A stretch of DNA of 64,000 nucleotides. Source: Clostridium ljungdahlii DSM 13528. Lineage in GTDB: Bacteria > Bacillota > Clostridia > Clostridiales > Clostridiaceae. Of the stretch, positions 39,163 to 48,061 are shown piece after piece. The notes beneath the pieces are model-generated. The model was not told the origin of the DNA, made no database searches, and saw only the letters and a program-made list of their open reading frames with translations. Numbering within the stretch: position 1 is the first letter of the stretch; each line of letters begins with the position of its first letter. The stretch covers positions 124,001-188,000 of the forward strand of contig NC_014328.1 of assembly GCF_000143685.1 (NCBI RefSeq). Direction: 5' to 3'. Position numbers and translations under genes: made by a program.

Positions 39163-39651
39163 ATGTTTAGAGATATGAGAAGAAAAAAACAATTATTATC
39201 CAAAGAAGAGACAATTGAAATTCTAAAGTTATGTACATCTGGCGTCTTAGGTGTAATTGGTGACGATGATTATCCATATACCGTTCCAATAAGTTATGTT
39301 TTTAAAGACGGCAAACTATTTATGCATGGTGCAAAACAAGGGCATAAGATTGACAGCATTAAAAGGAATGATAAAGTGACATTTTGTGTTATAGAAAAAG
39401 ACGAAGTAATACAAAAAACTTTTACTACCCATTTTCGGAGTGTTTCCATATTTGGCAGAGCAAGGATTCTTACAAACGATTCCGATAGGAGATATGCCAT
39501 TGAAAGTTTAGTTGAAAAATATTCACCTGACTATATTAAAGAAGGGCAGCAAGAAATTGAAAGAGAATGGAATAGAGTATGTTTAATTGAAGTCAAAATC
39601 GAACATATGACAGGTAAGGCAGCTATAGAAATTGTTAATAGTAATAAATAA
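39163..39651 (+). CDS. pyridoxamine 5'-phosphate oxidase-like flavoprotein (NimA-like)
   Basis: 162 residues with a split-barrel FMN fold: SGVLGVIGDDDYPYTVPISYVFKDGKLFMHGA and then HKIDSIKRNDKVTFCVI match the PPOX/NimA group, which includes 5-nitroimidazole reductases. Likely an FMN- or F420-binding reductase of unknown substrate. ATG 39163 after AGAGGTG. Closed by a terminator; the IS110 element begins shortly after. Confidence 0.87.
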   Translation: MFRDMRRKKQLLSKEETIEILKLCTSGVLGVIGDDDYPYTVPISYVFKDGKLFMHGAKQGHKIDSIKRNDKVTFCVIEKDEVIQKTFTTHFRSVSIFGRARILTNDSDRRYAIESLVEKYSPDYIKEGQQEIEREWNRVCLIEVKIEHMTGKAAIEIVNSNK

Positions 39652-39685
39652 ACCAGTTCGTATTATTCTTATTTTGTTTACTAAT

Positions 39686-39712
39686 AAAAAGGCAGAGTTA
39701 TGCCTTTTTTAT
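39686..39712 (+). terminator. terminator after the PPOX gene
   Basis: AAAAAGGCA pairs with TGCCTTTTT, ending in a T-run. Confidence 0.88.
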
Positions 39713-39829
39713 TTTATATGAAGATTAAAAACGAATAATAAGAAAGTATTTTGAGCAAAGCAAATAAACTATTAAAATAATTAATAGTTAAAATTTTACA
39801 TAAAACTATTAGTCTAGTTATAATATTGC

Positions 39830-41002
39830 TTAGTTAATAGGGACATAATCCTTGTTATCTCTCATAACAGCAAAAACAATGCGTGTTAATTTATTAGCTG
39901 TAGCTCCTATTGCAACTAAGTGATGTTTACCCTCACTTCGTTTTTTATTATAATATTCATTAAGAGGACTGTCATGTAAGACACATGTTGAAGCAGATAA
40001 AAATAAGGCACGTCTAAGATACGGTGAACCTCTTTTGGACATTTTATTGTTATTAGATAGAAATTGTCCTGATTGCTTAACAGTAGGATCAATGCCAGCA
40101 TAAGCTACAAGACTAGAAGAGTTTTTAAAACGTTTAATATCACCAATTTCACTAAGAATAATAGCAGCAGTTACGGAACCAATTCCAGGAATAGTTGTTA
40201 GATGGCAGTCAAATTTACTATAATAAAACTCAATTTCTGAATCTAGAGATTTCATTTGTTTTTCAAGGAATAGTATTTGACTAATAAGTTGTTTTATTTG
40301 AAATTTAAAAGCTTTTTTAGCTATCTTAATGCCAAAGGTATTTTTAGCTGCATTTTGAATCTCATCAGCCTTATTAAAACCAAGTCTTCCCTTACTTTTT
40401 GTTTTCAATAGTTTAGTTAAATCATTTATATCCAATTCTAATATTCCTTCTGGAGTTTGGCATTTTTCGAGAACAGCTTTAGAACTTGCACCCCAAATAT
40501 CAGAAAATAGTTTATCATATTCAGGGAAAATTTGGTCAAGTACTGTAATTATTCTGCATTTAAGTTCAGAAATTTCAGTAGTTAAAGAAAGTTTATATCT
40601 GCAAAGCTGTCTTAGAGCAAGAAGTTTATCATCACAAAGTTTTGTATTAGTAAATTTACCAAATCTAATAACTTCAGCAATTATAAAAGAATCTTTCGTA
40701 TCGTTTTTAGTTTTACGAATATACAAATTTCTAAAACTATCTGATTGAATAGGATTAATAACGTTTATCTCATATCCCTTTGTTAGTAAAAATGAATATA
40801 ATGACAGCCAATAATGCCCCGTAGCTTCAAGTCCAAATATAACTTTAGAATTGCCAGTATATTTTTTTATATGTTCAATTAATTTATTTCCACCGCTATG
40901 GGAATTAGCAAACTTTATAGATTTGCCGATTATGGAGCCAGTATCATCAATAATAGTAGCTTCATGATTATTCTTACCAATATCAACACCAACAATATAC
41001 AT
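39830..41002 (-). CDS. IS110-family transposase (DEDD/serine recombinase)
   Basis: 390 residues, intact. The N-terminal RuvC-like DEDD domain starts GVDIGKNNHEATIID and has GLEATGHYW, then a helical middle and the C-terminal Transposase_20 domain with LTTIPGIGSVTAAIILSEIGD and the conserved serine region SKRGSPYLRRALFLSAS. These enzymes use a bridge RNA to choose donor and target. The frame is unbroken, so the copy may be active. ATG 41002. Confidence 0.95.
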   Translation of the reverse strand: MYIVGVDIGKNNHEATIIDDTGSIIGKSIKFANSHSGGNKLIEHIKKYTGNSKVIFGLEATGHYWLSLYSFLLTKGYEINVINPIQSDSFRNLYIRKTKNDTKDSFIIAEVIRFGKFTNTKLCDDKLLALRQLCRYKLSLTTEISELKCRIITVLDQIFPEYDKLFSDIWGASSKAVLEKCQTPEGILELDINDLTKLLKTKSKGRLGFNKADEIQNAAKNTFGIKIAKKAFKFQIKQLISQILFLEKQMKSLDSEIEFYYSKFDCHLTTIPGIGSVTAAIILSEIGDIKRFKNSSSLVAYAGIDPTVKQSGQFLSNNNKMSKRGSPYLRRALFLSASTCVLHDSPLNEYYNKKRSEGKHHLVAIGATANKLTRIVFAVMRDNKDYVPIN

Positions 41003-41039
41003 AAAAAGTCACCTTCATTTAAAAGATTATTTAGATAGA

Positions 41040-41260
41040 ATCCTCTCATCTATGCAAGTTACAGCCTAGTTCGATATACGAAAAATTGTAAAAATACAAT
41101 TGACATCCAGCTCATACGCAACATCTCGCAAAGAAGAGGCAGCAGTCTCTGCTCCGAGGTCAAAAAGCCTCATGGGGGTGAGCGTAAACCTCTATCTATA
41201 CGAGAATATTGTCTCAAAAGATGAGTTATTAAACAATAGTTATATAAATGAACTTTAGAA
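41040..41260 (-). ncRNA. putative IS110 bridge RNA region
   Basis: The IS110 leader upstream of the transposase (minus strand) is G/C-richer than its surroundings and holds nested hairpins: GGAGCAG/CTGCTGCC (about 41139-41160) and GAGGTTTACGCTCACC/ATGAGGC (41166-41195). In this family a 150-200-base bridge RNA is read from exactly this place. Limits and loops are not resolved here. Confidence 0.55.
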
Positions 41261-41303
41261 CTATAAAGATGTTATATAGATTAAAGTTTTAGGCAGGAAA
41301 ACT

Positions 41304-41530
41304 ATTATTTAATGTTTACATGTTTATCATACTAGGGGGGTGGGCTAATAAAGACCAAGGAATATATACTTTGCACAGAGTATATGTAAGTGAAAGATAT
41401 GGAATGAATGAATTTAAAAGACGACTTACAAATAGTAATTACGAAAATGCCAATAAGTAAAGACTTTTATCTAGGGTAATACGTTCAAGTAATAGGATAA
41501 TTATAATTAAGATATTTTGGGGGGTAAAAA
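41304..41530. other. upstream region of the glucosaminidase gene
   Basis: Between the IS110 end and the gene at 41531. A run of G at 41335-41342 and again at 41518-41524 (ribosome site). No known riboswitch is recognised and no ORF is convincing. Confidence 0.4.
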
Positions 41531-43027
41531 TTGAATAAGAATGTAAAGACACTTATAATAACAGCAGCTTTTGCACTAGTGGCTTTTCAATTTAAGGTAT
41601 CTGCAGATTCTTCGCTGGGATCTCCTAGGATAAATATTGACACCAATAAAGAGTGGACTGTTAAATTCAGCAGCAATTTGGAGCCAAGTACTGTAAATAG
41701 TACTAATATACAAGTTACTGATAAAAATAATGTTCAGGTTCCTGTGGCAGTAACTTTGGGAAATGATCCAAGTACTGTATTGGTAAGTCCTAAGGTATCA
41801 GGATATGATCCAAGTGAAAAATATAATCTTGTTATAGGGGAAGGATTAAAATCAGTTTCAGGAAAAAATTTGTCCAACCCTTTAAGTATGCAGTTTACTA
41901 CAAGTAATAAATATTCAGATGGGACAAGTTATACAGATCTTCCTAAGATAACTTCCAATAAATTTGAATATGAACCACTTTTGTCATCTGAGAAACAAGG
42001 GTTTTTTATACAATGTGATAGCTCATCAGATGTACAGTACAGAATTTTTGTAAATGGACAAAATGACAAGGATGGAAATTATACTGAACTTACAAATGGA
42101 TACACTAGCGAGGATAGCGGAAAAATAACAGCTTTAAAAACGTTGAGTGCAGGTACTAACGGTCAAAAATACAAAGCGGTAATTTATGTGAAAAGGACAG
42201 GAGCTACTGGAGCCCATAAAGATGGAAATACAGAGTATGATAATTATTTTGTAGATTACTTTAGATGTGTGGATAGTATAGATGCTGGGTCAAATGAATA
42301 TGCAAACTATGATATATCTTTAGATGATATGGTAAATACGCAATTAAATTCAGATAGTACACCTGTATTTGTAGCAGCTAATGTAATGGACAATGCTGCA
42401 ACTAAAAATCAGATAAAATATTATGCGGATCCTAATAATTTTCTTGACAGTTATGGTAAATATCAATTTTTAAAGCTTACATATGCTGATGGCGTTACAG
42501 CAGATAGCCTAAATAATTTTCTAAAAGGAAAAGGAATCTTTGATGGAAAAGGACAAGCATTTTTAGATGCAGCTAAAAATAATAATATAAGCGTAGCTTA
42601 TTTAGTTTCACATGCTATGCTTGAAACAGGAAATGGTACTTCTAAGCTTGCAAATGGTGGAGCAACGGATAGCAATGGAAATTATATTTATGGAGTACCT
42701 GTATATAATTTCTTTGGAATAAATGCTACAGACGATAATGCTGTTTTAAATGGGACTAAAACTGCATATGAGAATGGATGGACTACTGTAGAGAGTGCTA
42801 TTTCAGGTGGAGCACAGTGGATAGGAAAGTGGTATATAAACAATCCATCAACAAATCAAAACACTCTTTATAAAATGAGGTGGGATCCTGGAAATCCCGG
42901 ACAGCATGAGTATGCTACAGATATATCTTGGGCATATAAACAAATACCAAATATAATAAAGGAAATGCAGGATATAACAGCAGGTTCTAATTTAACATTA
43001 GAATTTGAAATACCTAAATATAAGTAA
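41531..43027 (+). CDS. secreted glucosaminidase with N-terminal Ig-like domain
   Basis: 498 residues. A signal peptide (to about residue 25, VSADS) precedes a SbsA/Big_5-type Ig domain (about 30-130; IDTNKEWTVKFSSNLEPSTV, then SGKNLSNPLSMQF), a middle beta-rich region, and a GH73-type glucosaminidase domain (about 330-480) with SHAMLETGNGTSKLANG giving the catalytic Glu. It cuts GlcNAc-MurNAc bonds in the wall. The Ig domain is homologous to that of the amidase at 60820. TTG 41531 after GGGGGG. Confidence 0.88.
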   Translation: MNKNVKTLIITAAFALVAFQFKVSADSSLGSPRINIDTNKEWTVKFSSNLEPSTVNSTNIQVTDKNNVQVPVAVTLGNDPSTVLVSPKVSGYDPSEKYNLVIGEGLKSVSGKNLSNPLSMQFTTSNKYSDGTSYTDLPKITSNKFEYEPLLSSEKQGFFIQCDSSSDVQYRIFVNGQNDKDGNYTELTNGYTSEDSGKITALKTLSAGTNGQKYKAVIYVKRTGATGAHKDGNTEYDNYFVDYFRCVDSIDAGSNEYANYDISLDDMVNTQLNSDSTPVFVAANVMDNAATKNQIKYYADPNNFLDSYGKYQFLKLTYADGVTADSLNNFLKGKGIFDGKGQAFLDAAKNNNISVAYLVSHAMLETGNGTSKLANGGATDSNGNYIYGVPVYNFFGINATDDNAVLNGTKTAYENGWTTVESAISGGAQWIGKWYINNPSTNQNTLYKMRWDPGNPGQHEYATDISWAYKQIPNIIKEMQDITAGSNLTLEFEIPKYK

Positions 43028-43037
43028 TAAATATAGT

Positions 43038-43080
43038 AAAAACACTATCAAAATCAATGATGATTAGATAGTGTTTTTTT
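43038..43080 (+). terminator. bidirectional terminator after glucosaminidase gene
   Basis: AAAAACACTATC pairs with GATAGTGTTTTT; T-runs on both strands. It can also end the leftward two-gene unit at 43083. Confidence 0.88.
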
Positions 43081-43082
43081 AT

Positions 43083-43268
43083 TTAAATAATTCCTTCACT
43101 TTTTAGTATATTTTCCAATTCGTTTACTTTGTCGTAAAGAAGATGAAATTTGTCTTTCAATACCTGATTCTGTGAGCTGTCGCTTACTATGGCCTTTTCC
43201 AAACTTTCAATAACTGACAGAGCTTCGTCGATATCTCGTTGAGCCAAATTTAAAGTGTTTTCTTTCAT
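43083..43268 (-). CDS. small coiled-coil protein of unknown function
   Basis: 61 residues, helical, acidic, with heptad-like spacing (DEALSVIESLEKAI, then YDKVNELENILKSEGI). No family recognised. AAGGAG lies nine bases before ATG 43268; it follows the next gene (43523) by 12 bases on the same strand, so both are probably real and co-transcribed. Confidence 0.6.
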   Translation of the reverse strand: MKENTLNLAQRDIDEALSVIESLEKAIVSDSSQNQVLKDKFHLLYDKVNELENILKSEGII

Positions 43269-43280
43269 TAATAATTCTCC

Positions 43281-43523
43281 TTAATTTAATATATTTTTTA
43301 TTTTTGATAAATCTTCATCTTCTACAAATGGTGCACAAAATTGAAAAGTTTTTTCATGGCCGCATTCTGAACATACACAATTACAAATATCGTAGGGGAT
43401 ACCATCAACTATGGATACATTTGAATTTTCAGCTAAATATTCTCCTCCACATATTTCACAGGGAGTATCATTTATAACTAGATATTCACTTTCTATATAT
43501 TTCATTATATCTCTAATGGTCAT
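43281..43523 (-). CDS. small zinc-ribbon-like protein of unknown function
   Basis: 80 residues with two cysteine pairs, CEICGG near 22-25 and CNCVCSECG near 48-54, a likely zinc ribbon. No family name is certain. GGAGG lies six bases before ATG 43523. First gene of a two-gene unit; divergent from spmA. Confidence 0.65.
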   Translation of the reverse strand: MTIRDIMKYIESEYLVINDTPCEICGGEYLAENSNVSIVDGIPYDICNCVCSECGHEKTFQFCAPFVEDEDLSKIKNILN

Positions 43524-43703
43524 TATTAACCTCCAATTTAAAAATTATCACAACATAAATGGTAACACTATTAAAGGGGATTTTCAATGATTTCATCTCT
43601 ATAAAATCCATCTGCTTATAGGTAATTTTATATTCTTATTATCATATATTAGTTATATGATAAATATTTGTATATTTTGGATTATAGGGGGAGTGGTTAT
43701 ATT

Positions 43704-44279
43704 GTGATAAACATTATATGGTTTTTTATTTTAGCTTTTGGAATAGGGTTTGGAATATTATCTGGAAGGGGAGAGGCAGTGTCTAAGTCTATTATAGCTT
43801 CTTCAGATGCTTCAGTAAAACTTATGATAAGTCTTTTGGGAATAATGTGTCTCTGGTGTGGAGTAATGAAAATAGCAGAGAAAAGTGGCCTTATGAATAA
43901 AATAGCAAGTTTAATGAGACCCATTTTGAAAGTTTTGTTTAAGGATGCCTCTAAAGATGAAAGAGCTATAGGACCAATAGTTATGAACTTAACTGCTAAT
44001 ATGATGGGATTATCTAATGCAGCCACTCCTTTTGGAATAAAAGCTATGGATCAGCTTAGTAATCTCAATAAAAAGAAAGAAGAAGCAAGTGATGATATGG
44101 CGCTTTTTTTAGTTTTAAATGCAGCTTGCATACAGCTTGTTCCAACTACAGTTATATCCATAAGAGCGGCAATGGGATCTAAAAATCCTGCAGAAACAAT
44201 AATACCAGCCATAATTACAACTACTATATCTGCAGTAGTAGGAGTAGTATGTTGTAAAATTCTCCAGAGGTATTTTTAA
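43704..44279 (+). CDS. spmA: spore maturation protein SpmA
   Basis: 191 residues, polytopic. Hydrophobic helices with MKIAEKSGLMNKIASLMRPI and NLTANMMGLSNAATPFGIKAMDQL match SpmA. With SpmB it is needed for full core dehydration of spores. The GTG at 43704 is chosen because AGGGGG lies upstream; the frame could extend to 43668 without a ribosome site. spmB follows after 25 bases. Confidence 0.92.
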   Translation: MINIIWFFILAFGIGFGILSGRGEAVSKSIIASSDASVKLMISLLGIMCLWCGVMKIAEKSGLMNKIASLMRPILKVLFKDASKDERAIGPIVMNLTANMMGLSNAATPFGIKAMDQLSNLNKKKEEASDDMALFLVLNAACIQLVPTTVISIRAAMGSKNPAETIIPAIITTTISAVVGVVCCKILQRYF

Positions 44280-44304
44280 CTTTATTTAAAAGGAGTAGAG
44301 TAGT

Positions 44305-44823
44305 GTGAAGTACATAATAAAAGCTATAATACCAATAATTATTATATTTATGGTTACCTATGGTCAAATGAAAAAAGTTAGAGTATATGAATGTTTTGTA
44401 GAAGGAGCCAAGGAAGGGATAGATATATGTATTAAGATATTTCCGTACCTACTAGCTATGATAATAGCAGTAGGAGTTTTTAGAGAATCTAAAGCTTTAG
44501 ATTACTTTATAGGATTTGTAAAGCCTGTAGTAAAATTTATAGGGCTTCCTCCTGAAGTAGTACCTCTTGTGCTTGTAAAGCCATTATCAGGCAGTGGAGC
44601 TCTTGGAATATTTGCTGAAACTTTAAGCAAATTTGGACCAGATAGTTACATAGGTAGAATTTCTTCTATAATTATGGGTTCTACGGAAACCATATTTTAT
44701 ACTCTTACAGTTTATTTTGGAGCGGTTGGTATAAAAAAAATAAGGCATACCCTCTGGGCAGCAGTAATGGCAGATATAACTGCAATAATCACAGCAGTTA
44801 TAGTAACTAGAATTATGTTTTAA
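44305..44823 (+). CDS. spmB: spore maturation protein SpmB
   Basis: 172 residues, polytopic, with VKPLSGSGALGIFAE and DSYIGRISSIIMGSTETIFYTLTVYFG, the SpmB signature of the nucleoside-recognition (Gate) domain family. It acts with SpmA in the spore membranes. GTG 44305 after AGGAGTAG. Confidence 0.93.
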   Translation: MKYIIKAIIPIIIIFMVTYGQMKKVRVYECFVEGAKEGIDICIKIFPYLLAMIIAVGVFRESKALDYFIGFVKPVVKFIGLPPEVVPLVLVKPLSGSGALGIFAETLSKFGPDSYIGRISSIIMGSTETIFYTLTVYFGAVGIKKIRHTLWAAVMADITAIITAVIVTRIMF

Positions 44824-44916
44824 TTGAAAATTGGTATGAAATTTTATATTTTACCTTATAATAATTAGTTGTATAATATATAGTATAATTCATAATTATT
44901 CGGGATGTGAGTTAAG

Positions 44917-45495
44917 TTGTTAAGGTGGAAAGAGCTCTATGAAGAATGTTTAAGTTGTTCTAAATGTAGTTTAGGAGATAACAGAACTAATATGGTTTTT
45001 GGAGATGGAAATCCTAAGGCACATATCATGTTTATAGGAGAAGCACCAGGAGCAGATGAGGATAGAACGGGAATACCTTTTGTAGGTAGGGCAGGTCAGC
45101 TTTTGACGAAAGCTCTTCTTGCTCTGGATTTACATAGAGAAAGAGATTACTACATATGTAATATTTGCAAGTGCAGACCCAAGAACAATAGGACACCTTA
45201 TGAAGAAGAAGAAAAAGCTTGTATTCCTTATTTAAGAAATCAAGTAGCACTTGTAAGGCCCAAAATAATAGTTTGTCTTGGTGCAACTGCCATGGGATGT
45301 ATATTGGGAAAGGAATGGAGAATTACAAGAGATAGGGGAAAGTGGATTGAAAGAAAAGGCTTTTATATGACTGCAACTTTTCATCCTTCAGCAGTTTTGA
45401 GAGATGCGAATAAAAAAGCTGCATTTTGGGAAGATTTAAAAAGTATAAAAGAGAAAAATGAAGAAATTTTTCAAACAAAAAATGTTGACACATAA
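44917..45495 (+). CDS. type-4 uracil-DNA glycosylase
   Basis: 192 residues. Motif [21 protein letters not shown] near 38-57 and motif B HPSAVLR near 152-158 are those of family 4/5 Fe-S uracil-DNA glycosylases. The cluster ligands are an early CLSCSKC and a central CNICKCRP. It removes uracil from DNA after cytosine deamination. TTG 44917 is the best start; the ribosome site is weak (GGGATG). It stands before the metG T-box. Confidence 0.9.
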   Translation: MLRWKELYEECLSCSKCSLGDNRTNMVFGDGNPKAHIMFIGEAPGADEDRTGIPFVGRAGQLLTKALLALDLHRERDYYICNICKCRPKNNRTPYEEEEKACIPYLRNQVALVRPKIIVCLGATAMGCILGKEWRITRDRGKWIERKGFYMTATFHPSAVLRDANKKAAFWEDLKSIKEKNEEIFQTKNVDT

Positions 45496-45521
45496 AATTA
45501 TATGACATATTATATTGTTAA

Positions 45522-45790
45522 ATACTGTGAAGGAAAGAGTAGTAAATTAGTTTGCACAAAGAGAGTCGGCAGATTTTGGTGAGAGCCGAATGCAATGAAA
45601 TTTATGAATATGGCTCTAGAGTATATCGCTTGAAATAATAGTAGAGTGGTACGGTAGTAACCGTTACATTACAAGGTAATGAATAGTTACTTAATGATGC
45701 TTTTATTGTGAAGTAAAAGTAAAGTAGAGTGGTAAAGCGTAATTTACGCCTCTATGTGGAAAAAATTTTTCCATATGGGGGTTTTTTTAT
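45522..45790 (+). promoter_or_regulatory. T-box leader of metG (Met specifier)
   Basis: Stem I carries GAGAGTCGG and TTTTGGTGAGAGCCGA (45560-45589). The specifier position reads ATG at 45610-45612 (GAATATGGCTC). The T-box antiterminator is AGAGTGGTAAAGCG...CGCCTCT (45726-45752), competing with the terminator CCTCTATGTGGAAAAA/TTTTTCCATATGGGGG and a T-run (45749-45788). Uncharged tRNA-Met should favour read-through. An additional T-box-like AGAGTGGTACGG occurs at 45643-45654. Confidence 0.88.
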
Positions 45791-45844
45791 ATGAAAAAAT
45801 AATTAGAAATACAATAAAACTAGAAGAAAAAGGGAGAGAAAAAC

Positions 45845-47779
45845 ATGACCAAGAAAACTTATTATATTACTACGCCAATTTATTATCCATCTGCAAAACT
45901 TCATATAGGAAACACCTATACTACTGTAGCAGCAGATGCTCTTGCAAGATTTAAAAGGCTTACAGGTTATGATGTTATGCTTTTGACAGGAACAGATGAA
46001 CATGGACAGAAGATTCAGAGGTTAGCTGAAGCAAAGGGTGTTACTCCTATAGAATATGTAGACGAAATAGTGGCTGGAATTAAAAAGTTGTGGGATATGA
46101 TGAATATAAGCTATGACAAGTTTATACGAACTACAGAGGACTACCATGTTAAGGCAGTTCAAAAAATATTTAAGAAATTGTATGATCAAGGTGATATATA
46201 TAAGGGAAGTTATGAAGGGTTATATTGTACACCTTGTGAATCCTTTTGGACAGAAACCCAAGCAGCAGACGGTAAGTGTCCTGATTGTGGAAGGCCAGTA
46301 GAAAAAACTAAAGAAGAAGCATATTTCTTTAAAATGTCAAAATATGCGCCTAAACTTATAAAGTATATTGAGGATCATCCTGACTTTATACAGCCTGAAT
46401 CTAGAAAAAATGAAATGTTAAATAACTTCTTAAGGCCTGGACTCCAGGATTTGTGTGTTTCTAGGACATCTTTTAATTGGGGAATACCTGTAACTTTTGA
46501 TGAAAAACACGTGATATATGTTTGGATAGATGCTCTTGCAAATTATATAACAGCTCTTGGATATGGCAGTAAAAATGAAGAATTGTATAATAAGTATTGG
46601 CCGGCAGATGTACATCTAGTTGGTAAAGACATACTGAGATTTCATACGATTTATTGGCCTATAATGCTTATGGCATTGGGACTTCCTGTTCCTAAAAAGG
46701 TATTCGGACATGGATGGCTTTTGGTAGATGGGGGAAAAATGTCAAAGTCGAAGGGAAATGTAGTAGATCCTGTAGTTTTAGTAGATAATTTTGGTGCAGA
46801 TGCTGTTAGATATTATCTATTGAGAGAAATACCATTTGGTTCAGATGGATTGTTTAATAATGAAATATTTATAAAAAGAATTAATGCAGATTTAGCTAAT
46901 GATTTGGGAAACTTGTTATCTAGAACTTGTGCTATGGTTGAAAAATATTTTGATGGAGTAGTACAAGAACCAACAAAAAAAGAGCAAATTGATGATGAAC
47001 TTATAAAGTTAGCATTAGAAACTCCTGAAAAAGTAGAAAAGAATATGAATGATTTAAGAATACCAGAAGCTTTAGATAATATATGGGATCTTATAACTAG
47101 ATCAAATAAATATATAGATGAAACTACACCATGGATATTAGCTAAAGATGAGTCTAAAAAAGATAGGCTTGGAACAGTGCTTTACAATCTTTTAGAGTCA
47201 CTTAGAATAATATCTATATGTGTTTCTCCATATTTACCTGAAACAAGTGCTAAAATGTATAAACAACTTAATACAAACGTTGTTTCCTGGGATAGTATAA
47301 CTTCTTTTAATGGAACCAAGGCTGGAACAAAGATAAGCAAGGGAGAACTATTATTTCCTAGAATAGATGTAGATAAAAAAATAGAGGAGTTAAATAAATT
47401 AAAAGAAGAAAAAAAAGCAGCACAGAATTCCAATGAAAAATCTTTAAAAAAACAAATAACTATAGATGATTTTGATAAAATAGATTTAAGAGTTGCTAAA
47501 GTTTTAAAATGTGAAAACATAAAAGGATCCAATAAACTACTTAAATTTCAACTTCAAATGGGAAAGGAACAGAGGCAGGTAGTTTCAGGAATTGCAAAGT
47601 ATTATAAGCCAGAAGAGCTTGTGGGCAAATATGTAGTATTTGTAGCGAATTTAAAACCTGTAAAATTGAAAGGCGAAATTTCAGAAGGAATGATATTATC
47701 TGCAGCTTCAGATGATGATAGTAAATTATCCATACTATCACTTTCTGATGAAATCCCAAGTGGAAGCACAGTAAGGTAA
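45845..47779 (+). CDS. metG: methionyl-tRNA synthetase
   Basis: 644 residues, class I. The HIGH-type motif is LHIGN in PIYYPSAKLHIGNTYTT, the zinc knuckle is CTPC...CPDCG near 127-147, KMSKS occurs as KMSKSKGN near 300, and a C-terminal EMAP-II-like tRNA-binding domain (about 545-644, IDLRVAKVLKCENIKGSNKLLKF) dimerises the enzyme. It charges tRNA-Met. The ATG at 45845 follows AGGGAGAG. Controlled by the T-box upstream. tatD follows as in Bacillus. Confidence 0.97.
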   Translation: MTKKTYYITTPIYYPSAKLHIGNTYTTVAADALARFKRLTGYDVMLLTGTDEHGQKIQRLAEAKGVTPIEYVDEIVAGIKKLWDMMNISYDKFIRTTEDYHVKAVQKIFKKLYDQGDIYKGSYEGLYCTPCESFWTETQAADGKCPDCGRPVEKTKEEAYFFKMSKYAPKLIKYIEDHPDFIQPESRKNEMLNNFLRPGLQDLCVSRTSFNWGIPVTFDEKHVIYVWIDALANYITALGYGSKNEELYNKYWPADVHLVGKDILRFHTIYWPIMLMALGLPVPKKVFGHGWLLVDGGKMSKSKGNVVDPVVLVDNFGADAVRYYLLREIPFGSDGLFNNEIFIKRINADLANDLGNLLSRTCAMVEKYFDGVVQEPTKKEQIDDELIKLALETPEKVEKNMNDLRIPEALDNIWDLITRSNKYIDETTPWILAKDESKKDRLGTVLYNLLESLRIISICVSPYLPETSAKMYKQLNTNVVSWDSITSFNGTKAGTKISKGELLFPRIDVDKKIEELNKLKEEKKAAQNSNEKSLKKQITIDDFDKIDLRVAKVLKCENIKGSNKLLKFQLQMGKEQRQVVSGIAKYYKPEELVGKYVVFVANLKPVKLKGEISEGMILSAASDDDSKLSILSLSDEIPSGSTVR

Positions 47780-47831
47780 TGTGAATTTTATGTAATTCAA
47801 CTTTGGAACATAAGAAATTTTGATTTAATAT

Positions 47832-48018
47832 AAAAAGTTGCAAAGCAAAGCTTTTGAAAATAACAAAGTTCAAATAGCAAAGAACAGATAAAGATAATTT
47901 CCCTCGTACCTCAGGAAATCTATAATTTAAATATTTTCTGATGTTAGAAAGAAAATTATCCTTATTTGATATTTGAACTTTGAACTTTGTTCTTTAAAAA
48001 AATTGCTTTGCAATTTTT
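47832..48018. repeat. 187-bp giant imperfect palindrome, family with CTCGTACCTCA apex (copy 1)
   Basis: Outer arms AAAAAGTTGCAAAGCAA and TTGCTTTGCAATTTTTT; inner arms ACAAAGTTCAAATA/TATTTGAACTTTG and GATAATTTCC/GAAAATTATC; apex CTCGTACCTCA at 47903-47913. It lies between metG and tatD and could be a terminator, but its length far exceeds that need. Confidence 0.7.
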
Positions 48019-48061
48019 TTAAACTGCGAAAGAATTTAAAATTAGGTTAGGAGAAAATCAT

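Larger units (their letters stand above)
39806..41303 (-). mobile_element. IS110-family insertion sequence
   Basis: The transposase gene and its long 5' leader lie between two copies of AAAACTATTA (39802-39811 and 41298-41307), 1496 bases apart, each with a central CT that could be the recombination core. IS110 elements lack long terminal inverted repeats and are 1.2-1.6 kb long, which fits. The left-end noncoding part (41003-41301) is about 300 bases and the right end about 20, as in the IS110 subgroup. Exact ends are inference. Confidence 0.6.
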
